A program made the position numbers and the translations under genes. The notes below the pieces were generated by a model. That model ran no database searches, was not told where the DNA came from, and saw only the letters and a list, made by a program, of their open reading frames with translations. A DNA stretch of 64,000 bases from Deferribacter thermophilus (GTDB lineage Bacteria > Chrysiogenota > Deferribacteres > Deferribacterales > Deferribacteraceae), in contig NZ_JAPNXM010000002.1 of NCBI RefSeq assembly GCF_049472675.1, forward strand, positions 62,001 through 126,000, given 5' to 3'. Of this stretch, positions 17,231-23,262 are shown one piece after another (the stretch's first letter is position 1; each line of letters begins with the position of its first letter).

Positions 17231-17649
17231 TGATGGCTGATAAACTTCGCTTTATATTGGTTTCACCTGAAAGAGAGTTAATAAATGAAGAGGTTGATGA
17301 GGTTATTGCTCCAGGCGTTGAGGGTGATTTTGGTGTTTTGCCTGGGCATACACCTTTTTTAACTGCTTTAAGGGTAGGTGAGCTAATATATAAGAAAGAT
17401 GGTGTTGAAGAATATGTTGCAATCGATAGAGGCTTTTTAGAAGTGGCTGATGATGTGGTAACTGTGCTTGCTGAAAGTGCTGAGCTTGGTAGAGAAATCG
17501 ATTTAGAAGAGGCTATAAGAAGGAAGCTTGAAGCTGAAAAAGCTCTTGAAGCAGCTCGTAGGGAAGATGAAATCAAATTTAGGAAAGTAGAAGCGCAGCT
17601 ACAGAGAGAGTTGTTGAGAGTCTCTGTTGCAGAAAGATATAAAAAATAG
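17230..17649 (+). CDS. atpC: ATP synthase F1 subunit epsilon
   Basis: A 139-residue rotor subunit that can inhibit ATP hydrolysis. The N-terminal beta sandwich shows FILVSPERELINEEVDEVIAPG in part, GDFGVLPGHTP and RGFLEVADDVVTVLAE. The C-terminal helical hairpin is rich in A, E and R (EAIRRKLEAEKALEAARR). It starts at 17230, or at the adjacent ATG 17233. It ends the operon and a terminator follows. No a or c subunit genes appear before or after it. Confidence 0.95.
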   Translation: MMADKLRFILVSPERELINEEVDEVIAPGVEGDFGVLPGHTPFLTALRVGELIYKKDGVEEYVAIDRGFLEVADDVVTVLAESAELGREIDLEEAIRRKLEAEKALEAARREDEIKFRKVEAQLQRELLRVSVAERYKK

Positions 17650-17672
17650 GCGGCTATTAAGCCGCTTTTTTT
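17650..17672 (+). terminator. Intrinsic terminator of the ATP synthase operon
   Basis: GCGGCT (17650-17655), loop ATTA, AGCCGC (17660-17665), then seven T. It immediately follows the atpC stop codon. Confidence 0.9.
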
Positions 17673-17676
17673 ATTT

Positions 17677-18372
17677 ATGGATAAGTCATTAGATTCAATT
17701 ATCTATAAAGATATTAAAATAGTTCAGCCCAAAAAAGGATTTAGATTTTCTGTAGATTCCCCTTTACTTTTTAGATTTATAAATGAAAAGAAGATATTTA
17801 ATAATGTGTTAGATATAGGTAGTGGAAGTGGTGTTTTGTCTGCTTTGATAGCGAAAAAATATAGAGTGCAGCATATTGATGCTGTGGAAATAAATGAAGT
17901 ACTTTACGAATGTCTTTTAGATACAATAAAGTTTAATAAGTTTGATAATTTAATTACCCCTCATAACATTAATATTTTTGATTTTAAGCCAAGTCTTAAT
18001 TATGATCTAATTGTTTGTAATCCACCATACAGAAAGAGGGACACTGGCAGAGTTTGTAAAGATGAATTTGAAAATTTTGCGAGATTTGATGATTTAATGC
18101 CTTTGGATAAACTATTTAGCTATGTAAAAAGTGTATTAAAAAATAGAGGTTATTTTTATATATCTTATGATGCTGATCTTTTAGTGCAACCTTTATATTT
18201 AGGAAGAAAAAATAATTTAGAGCCGAAAAGAATGCAGTTTTTATATCCTGCTGAGAATAAGCCAGCTAGATTAGTGTTTATTGAATTTGTAAAAGGAGCA
18301 GGGGTTGAAATTAAAATCGAGCCACCTATATTTCAAAATAGAAGTGAATTTGAAAAACTTTTAAAAGAGTAA
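17677..18372 (+). CDS. TrmN6-like class I SAM-dependent N6-adenine methyltransferase
   Basis: A 231-residue methyltransferase. SAM-binding motif I is VLDIGSGSGVLS (about 47-58) and the catalytic NPPY occurs in IVCNPPYRKRDTGR (about 115-128). The arrangement, with PKKGFRFSVDSPLL near the N-terminus, matches the tRNA1(Val) adenine-37 N6-methyltransferase (TrmN6/YfiC) family. NPPY indicates methylation of an exocyclic amino group. The specific substrate is inferred; similar proteins act on other nucleic acid or protein targets. The ATG lies 4 nt after the atpC terminator T-run. Confidence 0.82.
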   Translation: MDKSLDSIIYKDIKIVQPKKGFRFSVDSPLLFRFINEKKIFNNVLDIGSGSGVLSALIAKKYRVQHIDAVEINEVLYECLLDTIKFNKFDNLITPHNINIFDFKPSLNYDLIVCNPPYRKRDTGRVCKDEFENFARFDDLMPLDKLFSYVKSVLKNRGYFYISYDADLLVQPLYLGRKNNLEPKRMQFLYPAENKPARLVFIEFVKGAGVEIKIEPPIFQNRSEFEKLLKE

Positions 18373-18391
18373 ACAGCACAAGGAGTGAATA

Positions 18392-18694
18392 ATGAGTGCA
18401 ATGGCATTTTTTTCAGCTACTCCTATTGGTAAAGAAGAGAGTGTATCAAAATATGTAGCTAAAGTTGTAAAAAAGGTAAAAGATAGTGGGTTAGCGTGGC
18501 AATTAACACCAATGGGTACTATTGTTGAAGGGGATAATTTGAAAGAGGTCCTTACTGTAATTTCTGAGGCAGTAGAAGAATTAAAAGATGTGAATAGAAT
18601 ATCTATATCAATTAAAGTGGATTATAGAAGGGATAGAAAATCTGGGTTTGAGAAAAAAGTAGAATCTGTATTGAGTAAACTTGAAGACAAATAA
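18392..18694 (+). CDS. MTH1187/YkoF-type thiamine-binding family protein
   Basis: A 100-residue single-domain protein of the MTH1187 (DUF77) family. It shows the start SAMAFFSATPIG, the motif WQLTPMGTIVEG and the C-terminal ISIKVDYRRDR. Members form ferredoxin-like alpha/beta tetramers, and some bind thiamine or related pyrimidines. No catalytic function is established. AAGGAG precedes the ATG. The next small gene overlaps its 3' end by 14 bp. Confidence 0.75.
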   Translation: MSAMAFFSATPIGKEESVSKYVAKVVKKVKDSGLAWQLTPMGTIVEGDNLKEVLTVISEAVEELKDVNRISISIKVDYRRDRKSGFEKKVESVLSKLEDK

Positions 18695-18851
18695 AAGTAT
18701 CAACTGCTTTAATTGTAAATACTTTTATATAACTTGGGATAGAGCTTATCCGTATGGTTGTAAGAGATTGGGATTTAAAAGTAAATATATGCCAAGTAAA
18801 GAGGTCAGACTTAGTTCAGGTGTAGAGTGTTTGTATTTTACTAACAAGTAG
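18681..18851 (+). CDS. Small four-cysteine protein, conserved-looking, unknown function
   Basis: A 56-residue ORF starting at TTG 18681, inside the end of the previous gene; an in-frame stop at 18672-18674 rules out extension. The protein has Cys 9 and 12 (CFNC), then KYFYITWDRAYPYGC with Cys 27, GFKSKYMPS and Cys 50 in SSGVEC. From memory, small proteins with CxxCxYFxxTWD, PYGCxxxGFKS and SSGxxC recur in Deltaproteobacteria and relatives. Four cysteines suggest a metal site. No function is known to me. The overlap with the upstream gene suggests translational coupling. Confidence 0.65.
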   Translation: MKTNKSINCFNCKYFYITWDRAYPYGCKRLGFKSKYMPSKEVRLSSGVECLYFTNK

Positions 18852-18913
18852 TTGGTTACTTTTATGGCTAGAGAAAAATTAATAAAAAAATGTAAAAAAA
18901 ATAAAAAAATTTG

Positions 18914-18942
18914 TTGACTTTATTATATTGTTTTGTTATAAG
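18914..18942 (+). promoter_or_regulatory. Promoter of the tRNA-Lys-Glu-Val-Asp cluster
   Basis: TTGACT at 18914-18919, a 17-nt spacer and TATAAG at 18937-18942, preceded by TGT (extended -10). The first mature tRNA base is 36 nt downstream of the -10. Confidence 0.75.
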
Positions 18943-18978
18943 CTTATTCCCGTCAGCAAGAGAGCTGATGGAAAGAGT

Positions 18979-19054
18979 GAGCCGTTAGCTCAGTAGGTAG
19001 AGCAACTGCCTTTTAAGCAGTGGGTCGCAGGTTCGAAGCCTGCACGGCTCACCA
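18979..19054 (+). tRNA. tRNA-Lys (anticodon TTT)
   Basis: Acceptor GAGCCGT pairs with ACGGCTC, discriminator A, CCA encoded. The anticodon stem ACTGC/GCAGT holds loop CTTTTAA (TTT). D-arm GCTC and T-loop GTTCGAAGC are standard. First of a four-tRNA transcript. Confidence 0.97.
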
Positions 19055-19058
19055 TTAA

Positions 19059-19133
19059 GTCCCCATCGTCTAGCCTGGCCTAGGACACCGGCCTTTCGAG
19101 CCGGTAACGGGGGTTCAAATCCCCCTGGGGACG
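19059..19133 (+). tRNA. tRNA-Glu (anticodon TTC)
   Basis: Acceptor GTCCCCA/TGGGGAC, discriminator G, no encoded CCA. Anticodon stem CCGGC/GCCGG with loop CTTTCGA gives TTC. The T-arm GGGGGTTCAAATCCCCC is perfect. Confidence 0.97.
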
Positions 19134-19139
19134 TTAAAT

Positions 19140-19212
19140 GGGCGGTTAGCTCAGCTGGGAGAGCACCGGCCTTACAAGCCGGGGGTCGTAGGTTCAATCC
19201 CTGCACCGCCCA
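19140..19212 (+). tRNA. tRNA-Val (anticodon TAC)
   Basis: Acceptor GGGCGGT/ACCGCCC, discriminator A, no CCA encoded. Anticodon stem CCGGC/GCCGG with loop CTTACAA gives TAC. The T-stem GTAGG/CCTGC includes one T-G pair. Confidence 0.96.
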
Positions 19213-19219
19213 TTTTTTA

Positions 19220-19294
19220 GGGGGCGTAGTTCAGTTTGGTTAGAACGCCGGCCTGTCGAGCCGGAGGTCGCGAGTTCGAGTCTCGTCGTCCCCG
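19220..19294 (+). tRNA. tRNA-Asp (anticodon GTC)
   Basis: Acceptor GGGGGCG/CGTCCCC (one G-T pair), discriminator G, no CCA encoded. Anticodon stem CCGGC/GCCGG with loop CTGTCGA gives GTC. Last tRNA before the terminator. Confidence 0.96.
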
Positions 19295-19297
19295 TTT

Positions 19298-19332
19298 AAA
19301 AGCCATCTCGTTTAGGCGAGGTGGCTTTTTTT
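19298..19332 (+). terminator. Terminator of the tRNA cluster
   Basis: AAGCCATCTCG pairs with CGAGGTGGCTT (one T-G) around the loop TTTAGG, followed by seven T. Confidence 0.9.
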
Positions 19333-19369
19333 GTTTACAATTTCTTTTTAAAAGGGTAATATAAAAGTT

Positions 19370-19825
19370 ATGAAAGTGTTAGCAACTAACAAAAAAGCCT
19401 ATCATGATTATGAAATAATAGAAAAATATGAAGCTGGAATTGTGCTTAAAGGAACAGAGGTAAAATCTGCTAAGAATGGTAGAATAAATTTAAGAGATTC
19501 TTTTATTAGGATAAATAATGGTGAAGCATTTTTGTTAAATTGTCATATTTCGCCTTATGAACAAGGGAACATAATGAATCATGATCCAACAAGGACAAGA
19601 AAGCTTTTATTGCACAAAAGAGAAATATCAAGACTTGCTGGAAAAGTTCAGGAAAAGGGGCTGACATTAGTACCTTTAAAGGTTTATTTAAAGAATAATT
19701 TAGTCAAAGTAGAAATTGCTCTGGCTAAAGGTAAGAAGTTGCATGATAAAAGAGAATCTATTAAGAAAAAGGATTTAGATAGAGAGATTTCAAGAACTTT
19801 AAAAAATAAATTCAAAATAAAATAA
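19370..19825 (+). CDS. smpB: SsrA-binding protein SmpB
   Basis: Binds tmRNA and delivers it to stalled ribosomes in trans-translation. It has 151 residues, the family length. Signatures: NKKAYHDYEIIEKYEAGIVL in part, LKGTEVKSAKNGRINL, SPYEQGN, DPTRTRKLLLHK and the C-terminal KKLHDKRESIKKKD, which forms the decoding-centre tail. ssrA lies 45 nt downstream, the common smpB-ssrA pairing. Confidence 0.97.
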   Translation: MKVLATNKKAYHDYEIIEKYEAGIVLKGTEVKSAKNGRINLRDSFIRINNGEAFLLNCHISPYEQGNIMNHDPTRTRKLLLHKREISRLAGKVQEKGLTLVPLKVYLKNNLVKVEIALAKGKKLHDKRESIKKKDLDREISRTLKNKFKIK

Positions 19826-19832
19826 TATTGAT

Positions 19833-19860
19833 TTGTTTTAAAAAATTTTTAATTTAAATA
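19833..19860 (+). promoter_or_regulatory. Possible ssrA promoter
   Basis: TTGTTT at 19833-19838, a 16-nt spacer and TAAATA at 19855-19860, ending 10 nt before the 5' end of tmRNA. Both boxes are imperfect. Spacing and position fit, but the region is very AT-rich. Confidence 0.35.
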
Positions 19861-19870
19861 TTGCAAGTAA

Positions 19871-20214
19871 GGGGGCGAAAGGTTTCGACGGGGAAAATGT
19901 AGGTTTGAGGAGCATGCCGAGGTCTGGTTCCTCGTTAAACAACCAGACAAAAATAGTTGCAAACGACGAACTTGCACTCGCTGCTTAATTAACGCAGCGA
20001 CGTCCACATGAGGCTTGCCTGCGGTCTCATGTTGGGCGCCGACTTAGCAGGCTTTGCGTACCGTGATGCCTCTAAGCGGTATGCGAGATGTTAGAGGCTT
20101 GCTGCTGGATACCCTGCCTATGGGGTCGCCAGCAGGACTAAAAAACATAGGCTAAGCATGTAGCGCCTCAAGCCGAAGTTTCCTCGGACGCGGGTTCGAT
20201 TCCCGCCGCCTCCA
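19871..20214 (+). ncRNA. ssrA: Transfer-messenger RNA (tmRNA)
   Basis: One-piece tmRNA. The 5' GGGGGCG pairs with the 3' CGCCTCC, followed by discriminator A with no encoded CCA. The tRNA-like T-arm CGGGTTCGATTCCCG lies at 20191-20205. The resume codon GCA is at 19959, and the tag reading frame 19959-19988 encodes ANDELALAA then TAA, so the full tag is AANDELALAA with the charged alanine. smpB is directly upstream. Confidence 0.97.
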
Positions 20215-20256
20215 TAATCAATTAAATTAGTCAATAAAGAATTTTCAGGCAAAAAC

Positions 20257-20284
20257 TTGCTCATAAAAATATTCATGATATAAT
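20257..20284 (+). promoter_or_regulatory. Possible promoter of a short transcript before the CRISPR array
   Basis: TTGCTC at 20257-20262, a 16-nt spacer and a perfect TATAAT at 20279-20284. A terminator-like hairpin 120 nt downstream would define an RNA of about 130 nt. The -35 is weak. Confidence 0.35.
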
Positions 20285-20402
20285 TATTATAAATGTTGTT
20301 TGATAATTGAATATTTTTGTGATGAGGTGATTAAAATTTGGGCAGTTATTTTGGCTGGGAGTTTGAAAATTAGCCAAAATTTGGTTATATTGTAGGCATA
20401 TC

Positions 20403-20422
20403 AAATGGTTACGCCATTTTTT
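20403..20422 (+). terminator. Terminator-like hairpin between ssrA and the CRISPR array
   Basis: AAATGG (20403-20408), loop TTACG, CCATTT (20414-20419) and further T residues. The stem is only six pairs and AT-rich. It could end a short RNA from 20257-20284 or read-through from ssrA. Confidence 0.45.
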
Positions 20423-20637
20423 TAAGTTCTCCATAAAAAATGATGGCAAAATAAAATCTTTATATTTATCAATTTGTTAGTTTATGTTTAATTTTGCTGA
20501 ACTTAAAAATTTTTATGCTTAATTATCAATAAGTTAGAAAATTAGGGTATAGTGAATAGTAATTAGTTAAAAATAAAACGGAGAACTTTAATAATGGGTT
20601 GCTAACTGATTGATAATGTGATAGTAAAAAAGGTGGC

Positions 20638-20899
20638 GTTGGAATTTGTTACCCTGCTCGAAGGGATTGAGACTTAAGGGCATCAAAATAACCTGCAAAA
20701 ATAATAATATTAACAGTTGGAATTTGTTACCCTGCTCGAAGGGATTGCGACACTTTAAAACCTATCGGTTCAAGCCTTTCTTTTATCAAGTTGGAATTTA
20801 TTACCCTGCTCGAAGGGATTGCGACTCACCATTAACTTTAATAGATATTGTTGCCTCAATCACGTTGGAATTTGTTACCCTGCTCGAAGGGATTGCGAC
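20638..20899 (+). CRISPR. CRISPR array: four 36-nt repeats, three spacers, no cas genes nearby
   Basis: Repeats lie at 20638-20673, 20716-20751, 20790-20825 and 20864-20899. Each starts GTTGGAATTT and ends GGGATTGCGAC. Repeat 1 ends GAGAC instead of GCGAC, and repeat 3 has A for G at position 11. Spacers are 42, 38 and 38 nt (20674-20715, 20752-20789, 20826-20863) and unrelated to each other. The ending resembles the ATTGAAAC end common in type I-B and III repeats, which suggests left-to-right transcription. No cas gene occurs anywhere in the window, so it must be served from elsewhere or be dormant. A decayed fifth repeat may lie at 21005-21040. Confidence 0.95.
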
Positions 20900-21004
20900 T
20901 TAAAGTTTTATTGATTACGATTTACGAAATTCTATTATCAGATTTGTATCTGTTGACATGTTCAAAAATATTACAAGTTGATTTTATAAACACAAATTAT
21001 AAAT

Positions 21005-21040
21005 CCTAGAATTTATCACCTTGCACTTCTTTATTGCTAA
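21005..21040 (+). repeat. Probable decayed CRISPR repeat downstream of the array
   Basis: Aligned without gaps to the 36-nt repeat, 22 of 36 positions match, including GAATTTAT, ACC, TGC and ATTGC in register; the central hairpin half is lost. It lies 105 nt after repeat 4. It supports this side as the old, trailing end of the array. Confidence 0.45.
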
Positions 21041-21083
21041 AGTAGATTAGTCTCTTTAATAAAATCTTTTTGTGATTATTTTG

Positions 21084-21099
21084 GATAGTAAATACTATC
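21084..21099. promoter_or_regulatory. Perfect inverted repeat upstream of pstS
   Basis: GATAGTA-AA-TACTATC, 7-bp arms, centred about 25 bp upstream of the first Pho-box half-site. It has no T-run. It could bind a second regulator of pstS. Confidence 0.4.
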
Positions 21100-21107
21100 T
21101 TGTTTAT

Positions 21108-21145
21108 TTTACAAAATTTTTACAAAAATAAGTGAAAAATATAAC
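21108..21145 (+). promoter_or_regulatory. Pho-box-like promoter of pstS
   Basis: TTTACA at 21108-21113 and 21119-21124 (11-bp period, 5-nt gap), then 15 nt to a -10 box TATAAC at 21140-21145. There is no normal -35; the direct repeat replaces it, as in promoters activated by PhoB/PhoP. The same half-sites and spacings recur before pstC. Confidence 0.65.
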
Positions 21146-21190
21146 AATCCTATTTTATATCCTCCATAACACATGATTTGGAGGTGTTAA

Positions 21191-22200
21191 ATGATTAAAA
21201 AAATAGCTTTAGTTTTTGGCTTAATATTGGCCTTTTCAATGACAGTCTTTTCAGCACAAAAGATAATCAATGGTGCTGGAGCAACATTCCCTTATCCAGT
21301 TTATAGTGCATGGGCTTATAAGTATTATAAAGACACTGGAGTTAGACTAAATTATCAATCTATTGGATCAGGTGGCGGAGTTAGACAGATTGTAAATAGA
21401 ACAGTAGATTTTGGTGCAAGTGATGCACCTTTAAAGCCAGAAGAGCTTGAAAAAATAAGTTATATCAATTTCCTGCAATCATTGGTGGAGTAGTACCAGT
21501 TGTTAATATTCCTGGGATAAAACCTGGTGAATTAAAGTTAACAAGCAATGTTTTAGCAAAAATATTTTTAGGTGAGATCAAAAACTGGAATGATCCAGAA
21601 ATTGTAAAAGTAAATCCAAATGTAAAATTACCTGATGCTAAAATAACAGTTGTGCGCAGATCTGATGGCTCTGGCACAACTGCAATATTTACCAAATACT
21701 TGGCTGAGATTTCAGTGGATTGGAAAAATAAGGTTGGTGTTGGAAAGTCTGTAAATTGGCCTGTTGGTATTGGTGGTAAAGGTAATGAGGGTGTTGCTAA
21801 TTATGTTAAAAGGGTAAGAAATTCTATAGGGTATGTGGAGTTTGCTTATGCTAAAAATAATAAGTTAACTTATGTAGCATTGGAAAATAAGGAACATAAT
21901 TTTGTTATACCTTCTTTTAATTCTTTTAAAGCTGCAGCTGCCAACGCCAATTGGGATAAGAAAAAAGGGTACTATTTATGGTTGGTAAATGCTCCAGGAA
22001 AAGATTCCTGGCCAATCGCAGGAGCATCATTTATATTGCTTGCTAAAGAGAATACTGAGGCAAATAAAAGGGTTGTTAAGTTTTTTGACTGGGCATTTAA
22101 AAATGGTGATGAGATAGCAGAAAAACTAATTTATGTGCTACTTCCAGAAAATTTGAAAGAAAATATAAGAGGCTTTTGGAAGGAGATAGGTATATATTAA
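21191..22200 (+). pseudogene. pstS: PstS phosphate-binding protein, reading frame broken by a 1-nt frameshift
   Basis: Periplasmic phosphate-binding component of the Pst transporter. The signal peptide (MIKKIALVFGLILAFSMTVFSA) is followed by GAGATFPYPVYSAWAYKY and GSGGGVRQI, then the frame stops at 21493. The rest continues in the +1 frame: QFPAIIGGVVPVVNIPG, LAKIFLGEIKNWNDPEI, RRSDGSGTTAIFTKYL, and a complete C-terminus to 22200. The break lies at a run of six A (21450-21455); one more A would give EKNKLYQFPAIIGG and restore about 336 residues. Because the rest of the operon is intact, a sequencing slip or transcriptional slippage on the A-run is as likely as true loss. Confidence 0.88.
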
Positions 22201-22218
22201 AATTTTTTCAAAACCTAC

Positions 22219-22245
22219 ATCGGGCTTTAAATGCCCGATTTTTTT
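22219..22245 (+). terminator. Terminator between pstS and pstC
   Basis: ATCGGGC (22219-22225) pairs with GCCCGAT (22233-22239) and is followed by a run of T. It separates pstS from pstCAB, which have their own Pho-box promoter. Confidence 0.85.
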
Positions 22246-22255
22246 ATCCAAAATT

Positions 22256-22293
22256 TTTACAAAAATTTTACAAAAAAATTATTTAAATATGAT
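22256..22293 (+). promoter_or_regulatory. Pho-box-like promoter of pstCAB-phoU
   Basis: TTTACA at 22256-22261 and 22267-22272 (11-bp period), then 15 nt to TATGAT at 22288-22293. Geometry is identical to the pstS promoter. Confidence 0.65.
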
Positions 22294-22329
22294 ATTTAAG
22301 CGTTAACATTAAATCTGGATGTGAATGAT

Positions 22330-23262
22330 ATGGTCAAAAAAGAGAAATACAAATATTTTGACAATTTATTTAAATGGGTTACTTTTAGTGGTATTATCAT
22401 AGTTTTACTCATAGTTTCAGGTATATTTATTTCATTGGTATTTGAATCAAAAGAGGCAATATCAAAATTTGGGGTATTTAAATTTTTGTTTACAAAAACA
22501 TGGGATCCTGTAGCAGAAATTTTTGGTTCTGCAACAATGCTTACAGGTACGGTGGTTGTTACAGTTTTGGCTTTAATTTTTGCTATTCCTGTTGCTATAG
22601 GGATAGCTATTTTTATTGTTGAGCTTTGTCCACCTTTTTTAAAAGGTGCTTTTGGAACTACTATTGAGATGTTGGCATCAATACCAAGTATTATTTATGG
22701 TATGTGGGGCTTGTTTACAATTGCTCCAATTATGGGAAATTACATTGAACCTTTTTTGCAAAAATATTTATCACCAATACCTATTGTTGGAAAACTGTTT
22801 TCGGGCACACCTTTAGGTATTGATATTTTGACTGCTAGTATGGTTTTAAGTATTATGTTGATACCTTTTATTGCAAGTATTACAAGGGACACATTGAACC
22901 TGACTCCGCAAGTATTAAAAGAGTCAGCTTATGGAATGGGAGCTACAAAATGGGAAGTTATTAGAGATGTAATGTTGCCTCATTCTAAGTTTGGAATTTA
23001 TGGTAGTATAGTTATTGCGCTTGGAAGGGCTCTTGGTGAGACGATGGCTGTTGCTTTTGTTTTGGGAAATAATCATAAAATCCCTTCTTCTCTCTTTGAT
23101 GCTGCAGCTACAATTACAGTAACTCTTGCAAATGAATTTACAGAAGCGGATTCCGACTTATATCTATCCTCTTTGTTTTATCTTGCATTGATACTTTTTA
23201 TATCAAGCTTTGTTATACTTGCTTTTGCTAAATACATGTTGAGGCGTGCAAGTGAGAAATAA
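22330..23262 (+). CDS. pstC: Phosphate ABC transporter permease PstC
   Basis: Inner-membrane permease subunit of the high-affinity phosphate transporter, 310 residues from ATG 22330. A GTG at 22321 would add three residues, and neither has a strong ribosome binding site. Six hydrophobic segments are visible, starting FSGIIIVLLIVSGIFISLVF. The ABC-contact EAA loop is SAYGMGATKWEVIRDVMLPHSKFGI with GRALGETMAVAFVLGN following. WDPVAEIFGSATMLTGT is typical of PstC. It overlaps pstA by about 11 bp. Confidence 0.95.
   Translation: MVKKEKYKYFDNLFKWVTFSGIIIVLLIVSGIFISLVFESKEAISKFGVFKFLFTKTWDPVAEIFGSATMLTGTVVVTVLALIFAIPVAIGIAIFIVELCPPFLKGAFGTTIEMLASIPSIIYGMWGLFTIAPIMGNYIEPFLQKYLSPIPIVGKLFSGTPLGIDILTASMVLSIMLIPFIASITRDTLNLTPQVLKESAYGMGATKWEVIRDVMLPHSKFGIYGSIVIALGRALGETMAVAFVLGNNHKIPSSLFDAAATITVTLANEFTEADSDLYLSSLFYLALILFISSFVILAFAKYMLRRASEK

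Larger units (their letters stand above)
20215..20637. other. Non-coding region between ssrA and the CRISPR array; probable leader with several inverted repeats
   Basis: There are 423 nt without a convincing gene. Seen directly: TTGCTC-N16-TATAAT at 20257-20284; a 22-codon hydrophobic ORF opening at GTG 20327; a 9-bp inverted repeat ATTTTGGCT/AGCCAAAAT at 20348-20356 and 20372-20380; a terminator-like hairpin at 20403-20422; AAGTTCTCC/GGAGAACTT at 20424-20432 and 20580-20588; and ATTATCAATAAGTTAG at 20522-20537 pairing 15 of 16 with 20602-20617. If the array reads left to right, the part nearest 20637 would be its leader. Confidence 0.5.

Noticed and set aside
18864..18917. 17-codon ORF before the tRNA promoter
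   Set aside because: Lys-rich translation of an A-rich tract with no ribosome binding site.
18985..19206. 73-residue minus-strand ORF (LNLRPPACKAG... type)
   Set aside because: It is the reverse of the tRNA-Lys/Glu/Val genes, a well-known spurious ORF type.
20646..20903. 85-residue ORF in the CRISPR array
   Set aside because: It merely translates the repeats (LLPCSKGLR recurs) and has no start signal.
20935..20975. A second decayed repeat between repeat 4 and 21005
   Set aside because: A TTTGT-containing stretch lies at about the right distance, but the match is too weak to support.
19871..21190. Integrated element or island at the tmRNA 3' end
   Set aside because: No integrase and no second copy of the tmRNA 3' sequence is visible downstream; only the CRISPR array and short repeats follow.
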